This document shows, in pieces, positions 11,147 to 19,924 of a DNA stretch of 37,196 nt. The notes below the pieces were generated by a model. That model had not been told where the DNA came from, did not search any database, and worked only from the letters and a program-made list of their open reading frames with translations. The translations under genes and the position numbers were made by a program. The stretch is taken from the NCBI GenBank assembly GCA_009928985.1, contig SABL01000012.1, forward strand, positions 1-37,196, read 5' to 3'. The DNA is from Clostridia bacterium (GTDB lineage Bacteria; Bacillota; Clostridia; Saccharofermentanales; UBA5734). Each line of letters begins with the position of its first letter. Within the stretch, counting starts at the first letter, position 1.

Positions 11147-11707
11147 TTGGCGGATATGACCAGAAACCCCTGCGAGTTCTTGCGCCAGACGGTCCAGTCG
11201 CCAGATGATGGCCTGGACCGTGAATCCAGCCGGCAGGCCCGGCTTGCCGCTGTTCGCTGGCTGGGTTTGGCCCGCAAGCCGTCGGGCCAAGTCCGGGACT
11301 TCCTGCAACGGCAAGGCTTTGACGCAAGTATCATATCGGGCGTGATTGATGAACTGAAAAACGAGGGCAAGATCGACGATCTTCGCCTGGCCCGGCAGAA
11401 AACGAAGACCCGGTCTGGAGCGAAATCCGAATCATCCTTTCGTATCTCCCAGCGCCTGTCAGCCCAGGGTCTCGACCAGAATGCCATTGAACAGGCTTTG
11501 GTTGACCATCCAGCGGATTGTGAACTGGCTTTGGCAGCTTTGCAGGGCAAATTCAGACAGCCGCTGGACCTGGCAGCAGGAACTATAGAACAAAAAAACA
11601 AGTACTACCGATTCCTCATGAGCCGTGGCTTTACATCAGAAATAGTCCGTGAGGCCATTCGCGAATTCCTGAAAGGCATTTCGATTCAAGATGATTTTAC
11701 AGACTGA
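11147..11707 (+). CDS. recX: Regulatory protein RecX (start TTG 11147 or ATG 11156)
   Basis: Immediately downstream of recA; GFDASIISGVIDELKNEGKIDDLRLA...FRISQRLSAQGLDQNAIEQAL...RFLMSRGFTSEIVREAIREF. Confidence 0.85.
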   Translation: MADMTRNPCEFLRQTVQSPDDGLDRESSRQARLAAVRWLGLARKPSGQVRDFLQRQGFDASIISGVIDELKNEGKIDDLRLARQKTKTRSGAKSESSFRISQRLSAQGLDQNAIEQALVDHPADCELALAALQGKFRQPLDLAAGTIEQKNKYYRFLMSRGFTSEIVREAIREFLKGISIQDDFTD

Positions 11708-13076
11708 CATATCTGTTTCCCTGGAGAACAGGCAGGTATACCTGCTTTCCCTCGGTTGTGCCAAGAACCTTGTTGACTCCGAGTGCATGAGCCAAATCTT
11801 GCGTGACGCAGGTTTTTTGATGGTGGATGAACCTTCCCAGGCTGATATCCTGCTGGTCAATACCTGCGGCTTCATTGAGCCGGCCAAAAAGGAAGCCATC
11901 GAGAGCATCCTCCAGCTGGCCGATTACAAGCAGCCAGCCGGACGGGCCAGGTATCTTATCGTTGCCGGGTGCCTGTCGCAGCGCTATGCGGTCGATATCC
12001 TGGGCCAGATGCCGGAAGTCAATGCAGTTCTCGGCACAGCAGATTATAACCGGGTCAGGGATGTGATTGACCAGCTGGACAGGGATACGGTCCAGCCTCA
12101 GGACCAAATCAGCTCTTTGCCAGGGCCCGGTGGCAGCCTTGAGCATTTGTCGGTCATCCGCCAGCCTTCCACACCCGGCAACTACGCTTACATCAAAGTA
12201 GCTGAAGGATGCTCCAATAACTGCTCATACTGTGCCATCCCGGGTATTCGCGGGCCATTTGTCTCGCGGCCTTTCGAAGAGATCCTCGCCGAGGCCGCCC
12301 GCCTCAGTGCAGATGGTTATGGTGAGCTGATCCTGATCGCCCAGGATACGACCCGTTATGGCCTCGACCTGTATGGCCGGCGCCGTCTGCCAGAGCTGGT
12401 CCGGGCCCTGTGCCAGATCCCTGATGTCAGGATGGTCCGGATCCTGTATGTCTATAACGATGGACTGACTGATGAACTGATCGAATGCATGGCCAGTGAA
12501 TCCAAAGTCGCCCACTACCTGGATTTGCCGATCCAGCATGCTGCCGATCCTGTCCTGCGTGCCATGAATCGCCGGGATACCCAGGCCAGCATCCGGGCAA
12601 CCGTGCAAAAGTTGCGCCAGGCCATGCCGGATCTGGTTTTGCGCACCACGGTCCTGGTAGGTTTCCCGGGTGAGACGGACGCAGATATTGCAGCGCTGAA
12701 GGAATTTCTTGCCGAGATCCGTTTCGACCGTCTTGGTTGTTTTGTCTTCTCGGCCGAAGAAGGAACGCCTGCCGCCCGGATGAAACCCAAGGTGAGAAAA
12801 TCGGTTGCCCAGTCCAGAATGAAGGAGATCATGGCCTTGCAGCAGATGATTTCGCTTCAGTCGAACCAGAAAAGAATGGGACAGGTTCTGGAGGTCACCC
12901 TTGAAAGCATCTCTGATGATGGTGTATTCTACAGAGGCCGCAGTTTTGCCGAGGCTCCGGAAGTGGATCCCGTCATCTGGGTTGCTGCTTCTGAGGCAGA
13001 CCTCAAACTCGGCCAAACGTTGCCTGTGCGCATTGTCGATGCGGGAGAATACGAATTAACTGGAGTAACCGTCTGA
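11691..13076 (+). CDS. rimO: Ribosomal protein S12 methylthiotransferase RimO
   Basis: SLGCAKNLVDSECM, VNTCGFIEPAKKEAIESIL, EGCSNNCSYCAIPGIRGPFVSRP, C-terminal TRAM-like domain. Confidence 0.96.
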   Translation: MILQTDISVSLENRQVYLLSLGCAKNLVDSECMSQILRDAGFLMVDEPSQADILLVNTCGFIEPAKKEAIESILQLADYKQPAGRARYLIVAGCLSQRYAVDILGQMPEVNAVLGTADYNRVRDVIDQLDRDTVQPQDQISSLPGPGGSLEHLSVIRQPSTPGNYAYIKVAEGCSNNCSYCAIPGIRGPFVSRPFEEILAEAARLSADGYGELILIAQDTTRYGLDLYGRRRLPELVRALCQIPDVRMVRILYVYNDGLTDELIECMASESKVAHYLDLPIQHAADPVLRAMNRRDTQASIRATVQKLRQAMPDLVLRTTVLVGFPGETDADIAALKEFLAEIRFDRLGCFVFSAEEGTPAARMKPKVRKSVAQSRMKEIMALQQMISLQSNQKRMGQVLEVTLESISDDGVFYRGRSFAEAPEVDPVIWVAASEADLKLGQTLPVRIVDAGEYELTGVTV

Positions 13077-13684
13077 TGAATCTGCCTAACAAGCTCACCC
13101 TGCTCAGGATCATCCTGGTTCCCTTTGTCCTGGTTTTCATGTTGCCGATTCCCAGCCAGTCCGCTGTATTTGCCAGCTGGAATACCTTCATCCTGGGCTA
13201 TGGCCAGATCATTGCCCTGGTGATCTTCATTGCTGCATCGTTGACGGACTTGCTCGATGGCGCCATCGCCCGCAGCCAGAACCTGGTCACCAACCTGGGC
13301 AAATTCCTCGACCCGATCGCGGACAAGATGCTGGTCATCTCCGTTTTGATCGCCCTGGTCCAAAATACCCGGATCCATGCCCTGGTGGCGATCATCATCA
13401 TCATCCGCGAATTCATGGTCACAGGGATCAGGCTTCTGGCCTCTGATCATGGTGTTGTCATCGCAGCAGGCCAGCTGGGCAAGATCAAGACTGTGACTCA
13501 GATCATTGCGATTTCCCTCATGATGGTCGAAGGTCTGGTCCTGATGCTGCTCGAACCGGTGACACCAGCCCTGGCTGCAAACTATCACTGGATCGGAGAT
13601 GGCGCCATGTTGATTGCGGTTGTCATGACCATCATATCTGGTTATGACTACATCAAACGCAATCTTCATTTCCTCCATGGCTGA
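13076..13684 (+). CDS. pgsA: CDP-diacylglycerol--glycerol-3-phosphate 3-phosphatidyltransferase
   Basis: MNLPNKLTLLRIILVPFVLVFM; CDP-alcohol phosphotransferase motif (DLLDGAIARSQNLVTNLGKFLDPIADKMLV). Confidence 0.93.
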   Translation: MNLPNKLTLLRIILVPFVLVFMLPIPSQSAVFASWNTFILGYGQIIALVIFIAASLTDLLDGAIARSQNLVTNLGKFLDPIADKMLVISVLIALVQNTRIHALVAIIIIIREFMVTGIRLLASDHGVVIAAGQLGKIKTVTQIIAISLMMVEGLVLMLLEPVTPALAANYHWIGDGAMLIAVVMTIISGYDYIKRNLHFLHG

Positions 13685-13723
13685 AATATCTCTTGCTCAG
13701 GCCGATTTGATTGGCCAACTGAC

Positions 13724-13752
13724 TTGACAATTGCTTGATGATCAAATAAAAA
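13724..13752 (+). promoter_or_regulatory. Predicted acpP promoter, TTGACA (13724-13729) - 17 bp - TAAAAA
   Basis: Consensus -35 and A/T-rich -10-like hexamer in the 132-bp pgsA-acpP gap. Confidence 0.55.
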
Positions 13753-13816
13753 TAGGATAGGTTTGGCAACGAACCTCTGGAATTCAAGAAAACGCCCACT
13801 TGAGGAGGAGCACTTC

Positions 13817-14056
13817 ATGTCTACAGATAGCATTTTTACCAGTGTCCAGAACATTCTGATCGACCAGCTTGGGGTTGATGCCGACAGCGTCAACATGCAG
13901 TCCAATTTTATTGACGATCTCAATGCCGACTCGCTCGACATCGTTGAATTGGTCATGGCGATGGAACAGGAATTCAACATCTCGATTCCGGACGAGGATG
14001 CCGAGAAGATCAAGTCAGTCGGAGATGCCGTCGAGTACATCAAAGCCAATACCTGA
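13817..14056 (+). CDS. acpP: Acyl carrier protein
   Basis: [43 protein letters not shown] with phosphopantetheine Ser in DSL; strong SD gaggaggag. Confidence 0.97.
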   Translation: MSTDSIFTSVQNILIDQLGVDADSVNMQSNFIDDLNADSLDIVELVMAMEQEFNISIPDEDAEKIKSVGDAVEYIKANT

Positions 14057-14077
14057 ACACACACCTGATCAGACAGC

Positions 14078-14107
14078 AAAAAAGCCCCGGCCAGGGGCTT
14101 TTTTTTC
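14078..14107 (+). terminator. Rho-independent terminator after acpP
   Basis: aaaaaagcccc-ggcca-ggggctttttttt: about 11-bp stem followed by a T run. Confidence 0.92.
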
Positions 14108-14122
14108 GAAACGGGGGACAGC

Positions 14123-14875
14123 ATGCAAGAACAATTCCGGGCTGGCTGTGATCGCCTTTGCCGGGCGATCGGCCATGACTTTGCCCAGCCGGACCTTTTA
14201 GTCCAGGCCATCACTCATTCTACCTATGCGTATGAACACCGGGCTGAAAAAATCCCTGATAACGAGCGACTCGAGTTTCTCGGTGACGCAGTCCTCGACC
14301 TGGTTATCAGTGATTTTCTATTCCGTGTGCCAACTTCATTTTCCGAAGGCATCATGACCAAAACCCGGGCCTTGATCGTCTGTGAGAGTACGCTCGCCCG
14401 TGTCGCCCGTGAACTGGAACTGGGCCATCTGCTCATGCTGGGCAAGGGAGAATGGACGACCGGGGGAGGAGACAAGTCCTCCAATCTGGCTAACGCGATG
14501 GAAGCGATCTTTGGTGCGGTCTATCTTGATGCCGGCTATGATAAGGCGCGAACCATCATCCTGGCTTTGCTGGACGAATATATCCAGCAAGCCTTGACCG
14601 GGGATATGGTTTACGATTATAAGAGCCGGCTGCTGGAAATGGTCCAGGGGACCCGTGGCAATAGCATCCTGCGCTTTGTCATCGTCAATGAAGAAGGACC
14701 GGTCCATGATCGAGTTTTCACTGCAGCTGTAGTGGTAGATGATCGCCAGATTGCAACTGGCAGTGGCAGCAGCAAGAAGGATGCGGAGCAAAAAGCCGCC
14801 CGCGAGGCCTTGCGCTATCTGTCCTGCAACCGGGAAGGCTGTCAGATCCTGGATGGCGAGGAATCCGAAGAATGA
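14123..14875 (+). CDS. rnc: Ribonuclease III
   Basis: NERLEFLGDAVLDLVISDFLF signature; C-terminal dsRBD (ATGSGSSKKDAEQKAAREAL). Confidence 0.97.
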   Translation: MQEQFRAGCDRLCRAIGHDFAQPDLLVQAITHSTYAYEHRAEKIPDNERLEFLGDAVLDLVISDFLFRVPTSFSEGIMTKTRALIVCESTLARVARELELGHLLMLGKGEWTTGGGDKSSNLANAMEAIFGAVYLDAGYDKARTIILALLDEYIQQALTGDMVYDYKSRLLEMVQGTRGNSILRFVIVNEEGPVHDRVFTAAVVVDDRQIATGSGSSKKDAEQKAAREALRYLSCNREGCQILDGEESEE

Positions 14876-14891
14876 ACCGGGGATCTGAATC

Positions 14892-17800
14892 ATGCATCTG
14901 AAAACGCTGGAGATCCAGGGTTTCAAATCCTTTCCTGAACGCACCGTTATTGACTTCCATCCTGGTGTGACGGCTATTGTCGGTCCTAATGGCAGCGGCA
15001 AATCCAATGTAACTGACGCCATCCGCTGGGTGCTGGGCGAACAAAGTGTCAAGACCTTGCGCGGTGCACGCATGGAGGATGTTATTTTCACCGGCACACA
15101 ATCGCGCCGGGCGATGAGTTATGCCGAGGTCAGCATCACCTTTGACAACTCCGACCGCGCTTTGCCGGTGGAATACACCGAGTTGTGTGTGACGCGGCGC
15201 CTGTACCGCTCTGGTGACAGCGAGTATCTTTTAAATCAAACAACGGTCAGGCTCAAGGACATCACGACGCTGTTCATGGACACGGGACTTGGTCGCGATG
15301 GCTATTCCATCGTCGGCCAAGGCCGGGTGGATGACATTCTCAGTCATCGTTCGGAAGACCGGCGACGGATTTTTGAGGAAGCTTCCGGCATCGTCAAATT
15401 CAAGGCCCGGAAAGAAGAGTCCGAGCGCAAATTGCTCCAGACCGAACAGAATCTGGTCCGGATCAACGATATTATCCAGGAATTATCGGAACGGATCGAA
15501 CCTTTGAGCCAGCAGGCTGAAACAGCCCGGCAGTTTTTACGCTTGTCTGACGAGCTCAAAACCCAGGAAATCGCCTTGATCCTCGATTCGATCGACCAGC
15601 ATGAGCAAAACAGTGCCCAGGCGCGGGAAGAGAAGCTCTTGCTGGAAAATGACTGGATGATTGAGCAGGACAAGCTGGTGACCCTGCGCGACGAGCACCG
15701 CGCTGCGACCGAATCGATCCGGGCGATTGAGCAGCAGATCGAAGCCTGCAGGGACCAGTTCAATCAGAAAAACAGCCTGATGGGGTTGCTCTCCAGTCAG
15801 AAAGCAGCAAACGCCGAACGGGCGGACCAGCTTGCCAAAAGAATCGCGCAAAGTGGCAGCCTGCATCAGGACTTGAAAAACCAGATCGAGATTTTACAGG
15901 CCGATCTGGCTGCAAGAACAAAAAAATCGGATACCTTGCTTCGTCAGCAAGACCATTTCTCGCGGCAACTGGAATCAGCCGAAGAGGCGATGCAAGCCAT
16001 CCTGGCCCAGCTTTCCAGCAGTGAACAGCAAGTTGAGAGTCTCAAGAACGAGCTGGAAGCAAAAACTGAAGCCATTTATGAACAAAAAAATCGTGCCGGC
16101 CAACTTAAAGGGCAGCTACCCATGGTAGAAAACAGGCGCAAGACAATCAGCTCTGACCTCCAGGCCCAGGTTAGCGACTCAGACCGGATTCATCTCCAGA
16201 TTGAGGACGTCACAGAAAGCTATCATCGTGTCGTCAGTGCCTTGAAAGACGAAGAAACGACCAAAGTAACCATCCAGCAGGGCATTGAATCTGCGCGTGC
16301 ACAGCTAAGCCGGGCCCATACCCAGACTGAGAGTTTGCGCCAATCCCAGCGCAATGACCAGTACCGGTTGCAGACTCTGGTTGAACTGGAGAAAAACCAC
16401 GAGGGGTACGCAGATTCAGTCAGGCGAATCATGAACCAGGCCGAGGAGAATCCTGATTTTGGCCGAGGCATTGTAGGTACACTGGGTGAACTGATCAGCG
16501 TCCAGCCGGATCTTGAGTTGGCGCTGGAAACCGCCCTGGGCCCAGCCGTTTCCAACATTGTGACCGATACAGAGGTGACCGCCAGCCGCCTCATCACTTA
16601 TCTCAAAGACAACCGGGCAGGTCGGGCCACCTTCCTGCCGATGGCTACGATCCGTGGTCGCCGCCTGGATGGAGCAACCTTTTCCCAGCTCAAAACCATG
16701 CCGGGATTCATTGGTCTGGCCAGTGATCTCGTGCAGGCCGATGCAACACTTCGAGATATTCTGGAATCCCTTTTGGGCCGGATTGTCATCGCGCGCCAAC
16801 TCTCTGAAGCGACAGCGATGGCCCGCAAAGTCCAGTATTCCTGCCGGGTTGTCACCTTGGACGGTGATGTGGTCAATCCCGGTGGTTCCATGACCGGTGG
16901 ATTCAACCGCCGGGGTTCCAGCGGCATTCTGGGGAGAGCCAGGGAAATCGAAACCATCAAGAACCGTCTGGAGCAGATTGATGCCAATATCCACGCATCT
17001 GCCCAGATAGAAGAAGAACAAGATGCTGTCCTCAAGGATTTGGCCCGTCAATTGTCTGCGGTTGAACACCAGCTGCTCCAGTTGTCACATCAGAAAATCC
17101 GCGATGAAGCACAGCTGAATTCACTCAATGAGCAGAAACAGCAGTCCGGTACATTGCGCCAAAGACTGGAAGCCGAACAGGATGCTCTGGGCAAACAAGC
17201 CCAAGGTTTGATGCGCCAGATCAGTGAATTGGAACAAGTCATCAGCAAAGAAGAGCAGGAAGTCACTGTGATCCGGCAGAAAATCAATCAGCATGAAGGC
17301 GCCAGCAAAGCAGAACAGCAGCGCCGCGATGATTTGCGCGAGGAATTATCGGATCTAAAGGTTTCTTTGCATTCCATCACCGAATCTCTCCAGGCCTCCA
17401 GTGAAATCCTGGACCGGATCGAGAAAGAACGTCTGTCCATCGAAGAGCGCCAGATTCGTGGCCATGCGGAAGTGGCTGAGCATACCACTGAGATCGAGCG
17501 TCTGACCTCTGAAATCCAGTCACTGGACCAGCAGATTACAGCCACCCATCAAGAGAGCCTTGCCCTGTCGGAACAGGTGCGCCAGCTTAATATCCAGCGC
17601 GAAGCACTCGAAACCAGCCAGGCTCGGTTTTTTGACACTCTTGAGGCCCAGTCAGCCCGGATCAGTTCCCTGCAAGCTGAAATCGCCAAGACACAAGCCC
17701 GGGTCGAACGGTTGGAGCAGACCGGGGATGAAGCCAGGAATCGCCTCTGGGAGACCTATGAATTAACCGTCCAGACTGCTCAGGCCTGGCGTCAGCCGGT

Positions 17801-18455
17801 GGAAAACCGTTCTGAAGCCAGCAAAACCATCGCTACTCTGAAAGCAGGCATCAAAGCCCTTGGCCCTGTCTACCTGGCCTCGATCGATGAATACCAGTCT
17901 GTCCATGAACGGTTCGAATTCATGGTCCAGCAGCAAGACGACATTGAAAGCTCACGCCAGAAACTGCAAAGCGTGATTGCCGAATTGACTGAAGCGATGC
18001 GCCAGCAGTTTGCCCAGCATTTCCACCTGATCAACGAAAATTTCAAAGTCGTTTTTTCTGAACTGTTTGGTGGTGGCATGGCAGAAGTCCAGTTGGAAAA
18101 CCCTGACGATGTTCTTTCAAGCGGCATCGAGATCAAGGCTCAGCCACCCGGCAAGAAATTGCAGAGCCTGCTGCTCTTATCCGGCGGAGAACGCTGCCTG
18201 ACTGCGATCGCCTTGCTGTTTGCCATTTTGAAATTGCGTCCCACACCCTTTTGTGTGCTGGACGAAGTCGAAGCAGCCCTGGATGATGCCAATGTTGTCC
18301 GTTTTTCCGAATACATCCGGCGCTATGCCGAGGAATCACAGTTCATCCTGGTCACTCATCGCAAAGGGACCATGGAATCGGCGGACCGTCTCTATGGTGT
18401 GACCATGCAGGAGCGCGGCATCTCCCGGATTTTGTCGATGCAATTATCTGGCTGA
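14892..18455 (+). CDS. smc: Chromosome segregation protein SMC
   Basis: GFKSFPERTVIDFHPGVTAIVGPNGSGKSNVTDAIRWVLGEQS, long coiled coils with central hinge, LLLLSGGERCLTAIALLFAILKLRPTPFCVLDEVEAALDDANV. Confidence 0.98.
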   Translation: MHLKTLEIQGFKSFPERTVIDFHPGVTAIVGPNGSGKSNVTDAIRWVLGEQSVKTLRGARMEDVIFTGTQSRRAMSYAEVSITFDNSDRALPVEYTELCVTRRLYRSGDSEYLLNQTTVRLKDITTLFMDTGLGRDGYSIVGQGRVDDILSHRSEDRRRIFEEASGIVKFKARKEESERKLLQTEQNLVRINDIIQELSERIEPLSQQAETARQFLRLSDELKTQEIALILDSIDQHEQNSAQAREEKLLLENDWMIEQDKLVTLRDEHRAATESIRAIEQQIEACRDQFNQKNSLMGLLSSQKAANAERADQLAKRIAQSGSLHQDLKNQIEILQADLAARTKKSDTLLRQQDHFSRQLESAEEAMQAILAQLSSSEQQVESLKNELEAKTEAIYEQKNRAGQLKGQLPMVENRRKTISSDLQAQVSDSDRIHLQIEDVTESYHRVVSALKDEETTKVTIQQGIESARAQLSRAHTQTESLRQSQRNDQYRLQTLVELEKNHEGYADSVRRIMNQAEENPDFGRGIVGTLGELISVQPDLELALETALGPAVSNIVTDTEVTASRLITYLKDNRAGRATFLPMATIRGRRLDGATFSQLKTMPGFIGLASDLVQADATLRDILESLLGRIVIARQLSEATAMARKVQYSCRVVTLDGDVVNPGGSMTGGFNRRGSSGILGRAREIETIKNRLEQIDANIHASAQIEEEQDAVLKDLARQLSAVEHQLLQLSHQKIRDEAQLNSLNEQKQQSGTLRQRLEAEQDALGKQAQGLMRQISELEQVISKEEQEVTVIRQKINQHEGASKAEQQRRDDLREELSDLKVSLHSITESLQASSEILDRIEKERLSIEERQIRGHAEVAEHTTEIERLTSEIQSLDQQITATHQESLALSEQVRQLNIQREALETSQARFFDTLEAQSARISSLQAEIAKTQARVERLEQTGDEARNRLWETYELTVQTAQAWRQPVENRSEASKTIATLKAGIKALGPVYLASIDEYQSVHERFEFMVQQQDDIESSRQKLQSVIAELTEAMRQQFAQHFHLINENFKVVFSELFGGGMAEVQLENPDDVLSSGIEIKAQPPGKKLQSLLLLSGGERCLTAIALLFAILKLRPTPFCVLDEVEAALDDANVVRFSEYIRRYAEESQFILVTHRKGTMESADRLYGVTMQERGISRILSMQLSG

Positions 18456-18531
18456 GCTTAAAAAGCTTGTGCCGTCATGGGTCAGCCAGATCTGTCCGGA
18501 TCAGGCAGCACCCGGGAAAGGAAATCAAACC

Positions 18532-19452
18532 ATGGGGATTTTTGATTCATTTCGCAAAGGTTTGCAGAAAACTCGTGATTTTGTGGCCGATGGGATCAAC
18601 CGGATCGCGGCCAACATGGGCTTTTTTGACGAGGACATGCTCGATGACCTCGAGATGCTTCTGGTCCAGGCCGATATCGGGGCAGCCTGCTCGATCCACC
18701 TGATGACCAAAGTCCGCCAGGAAATCAAAGCCACTGGGGATGCTTCGCGTAAAAACGTCATTTCAACATTGCACGAGGAAATGCTGGCGGTCCTTGGTGA
18801 AGCCAAACCTTTGACATTTGAAAAGGGCCGGCTGAACATTCTCCTCATGGTCGGGGTCAATGGCACTGGCAAGACCACCACTGCTGGCAAAATCTGCTCC
18901 CGTTACAAGAAACAAGGCTATAAAATCCTGCTCGGGGCTGCAGATACTTTCCGGGCGGCAGCAATCGAGCAGCTGACCCACTGGGGGGAGCGGACCGATA
19001 CCGCGGTCATTGCGCACCAGGAGGGATCGGATCCCGCTGCGGTCGTTTTTGATGCCATTGCAGCAGCCAAGTCGCGCGGCGTGGACCTTCTGATCCTGGA
19101 TACCGCCGGTCGACTGCACAACAAGGTCAATTTGATGAATGAACTGGGCAAAATCCGTCGCATCATCCAGCGTGAAGCGCCGCTGGCCAACGTTGAGACC
19201 CTGCTGGTGATCGATGCGACAACCGGTCAGAATGCTGTCACCCAGGCCAAAGTCTTTACGGATGTTGCTGAGGTCACTAGCCTGTGCATCACCAAGCTCG
19301 ACGGCAATGCCAAAGGCGGGGTTGCCCTGGCGGTCGCACATGAAACGCATACCCCGATCGCACTGGCAGGCCTGGGCGAAAAATTGGACGACCTGATGGA
19401 CTTTGATCCCCAGGCCTTTGTTGAGTCGCTGCTGCCGATGCAGCAAGGATAA
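18532..19452 (+). CDS. ftsY: Signal recognition particle receptor FtsY
   Basis: GVNGTGKTTTAGKICSRYKKQGYKILLGAADTFRAAAIEQL, LDTAGRLHNKVNLMNELGKI, TKLDGNAKGGVALAV. Confidence 0.97.
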   Translation: MGIFDSFRKGLQKTRDFVADGINRIAANMGFFDEDMLDDLEMLLVQADIGAACSIHLMTKVRQEIKATGDASRKNVISTLHEEMLAVLGEAKPLTFEKGRLNILLMVGVNGTGKTTTAGKICSRYKKQGYKILLGAADTFRAAAIEQLTHWGERTDTAVIAHQEGSDPAAVVFDAIAAAKSRGVDLLILDTAGRLHNKVNLMNELGKIRRIIQREAPLANVETLLVIDATTGQNAVTQAKVFTDVAEVTSLCITKLDGNAKGGVALAVAHETHTPIALAGLGEKLDDLMDFDPQAFVESLLPMQQG

Positions 19453-19515
19453 TCCAGATCCAGCAGGCATAAACGTCACTTGGATTGTGCGGATGCAAAC
19501 CGTACAAGCCAGGCT

Positions 19516-19535
19516 GTCAAGTAAAAATACTTGAC
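19516..19535. promoter_or_regulatory. Perfect inverted repeat GTCAAGTA-AAAA-TACTTGAC overlapping the ylxM -35 (candidate operator)
   Basis: 8-bp arms, 4-nt spacer, read directly from sequence. Confidence 0.6.
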
Positions 19536-19559
19536 GCACGGTCGTTGTTCCGGTATTCT
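19531..19559 (+). promoter_or_regulatory. Predicted ylxM-ffh promoter, TTGACG (19531-19536) - 17 bp - TATTCT (19554-19559)
   Basis: Hexamers with ideal spacing, ending 7 bp before the ylxM ATG. Confidence 0.65.
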
Positions 19560-19566
19560 GTGCTAG

Positions 19567-19914
19567 ATGAAACGCACACTATCAGACATTCAGGATTACC
19601 GGACTTTTGTTCTCTGGCTTGATTTTTACAGCCAGTTGCTCACGGATCGGACCCGTGAGGTCCTCGAGTTGCATTACAATGAGGACATGACGGTCACGGA
19701 GATAGCCGAGCACCTGGCCATTACGCGCCAGGGCGTGCACGACAAGATCCGCCAAGGCATCAGCCAGCTGGCTGATTACGAGGCCAAGCTCGGCCTGGTC
19801 CAGCGTTTCCTCGCCCAGAAAGAACAGATCGCCCAAGCGATGGCAGACCTCGACGAGGGTCAGGCGGAAAAAGCCCGAACCACCTTGTCCCGGTTGTACC
19901 AGTCGCTCGGCTAA
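19567..19914 (+). CDS. ylxM: YlxM-family putative SRP-associated DNA-binding/helix-turn-helix protein
   Basis: LLTDRTREVLELHYNEDMTVTEIAEHLAITRQGVHDKIRQGISQLADYEAKLGL; directly upstream of ffh. Confidence 0.92.
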   Translation: MKRTLSDIQDYRTFVLWLDFYSQLLTDRTREVLELHYNEDMTVTEIAEHLAITRQGVHDKIRQGISQLADYEAKLGLVQRFLAQKEQIAQAMADLDEGQAEKARTTLSRLYQSLG

Positions 19915-19924
19915 CGGAGGCATC

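Noticed and set aside
13700-13716. 7-bp hairpin ggccgat-ttg-attggcc after pgsA
   Set aside because: Contains a wobble and lacks a T tract; too weak to call a terminator.
18453-18466. AGCTTAAAAAGCT dyad after smc
   Set aside because: Short A/T-rich dyad without promoter or terminator context.
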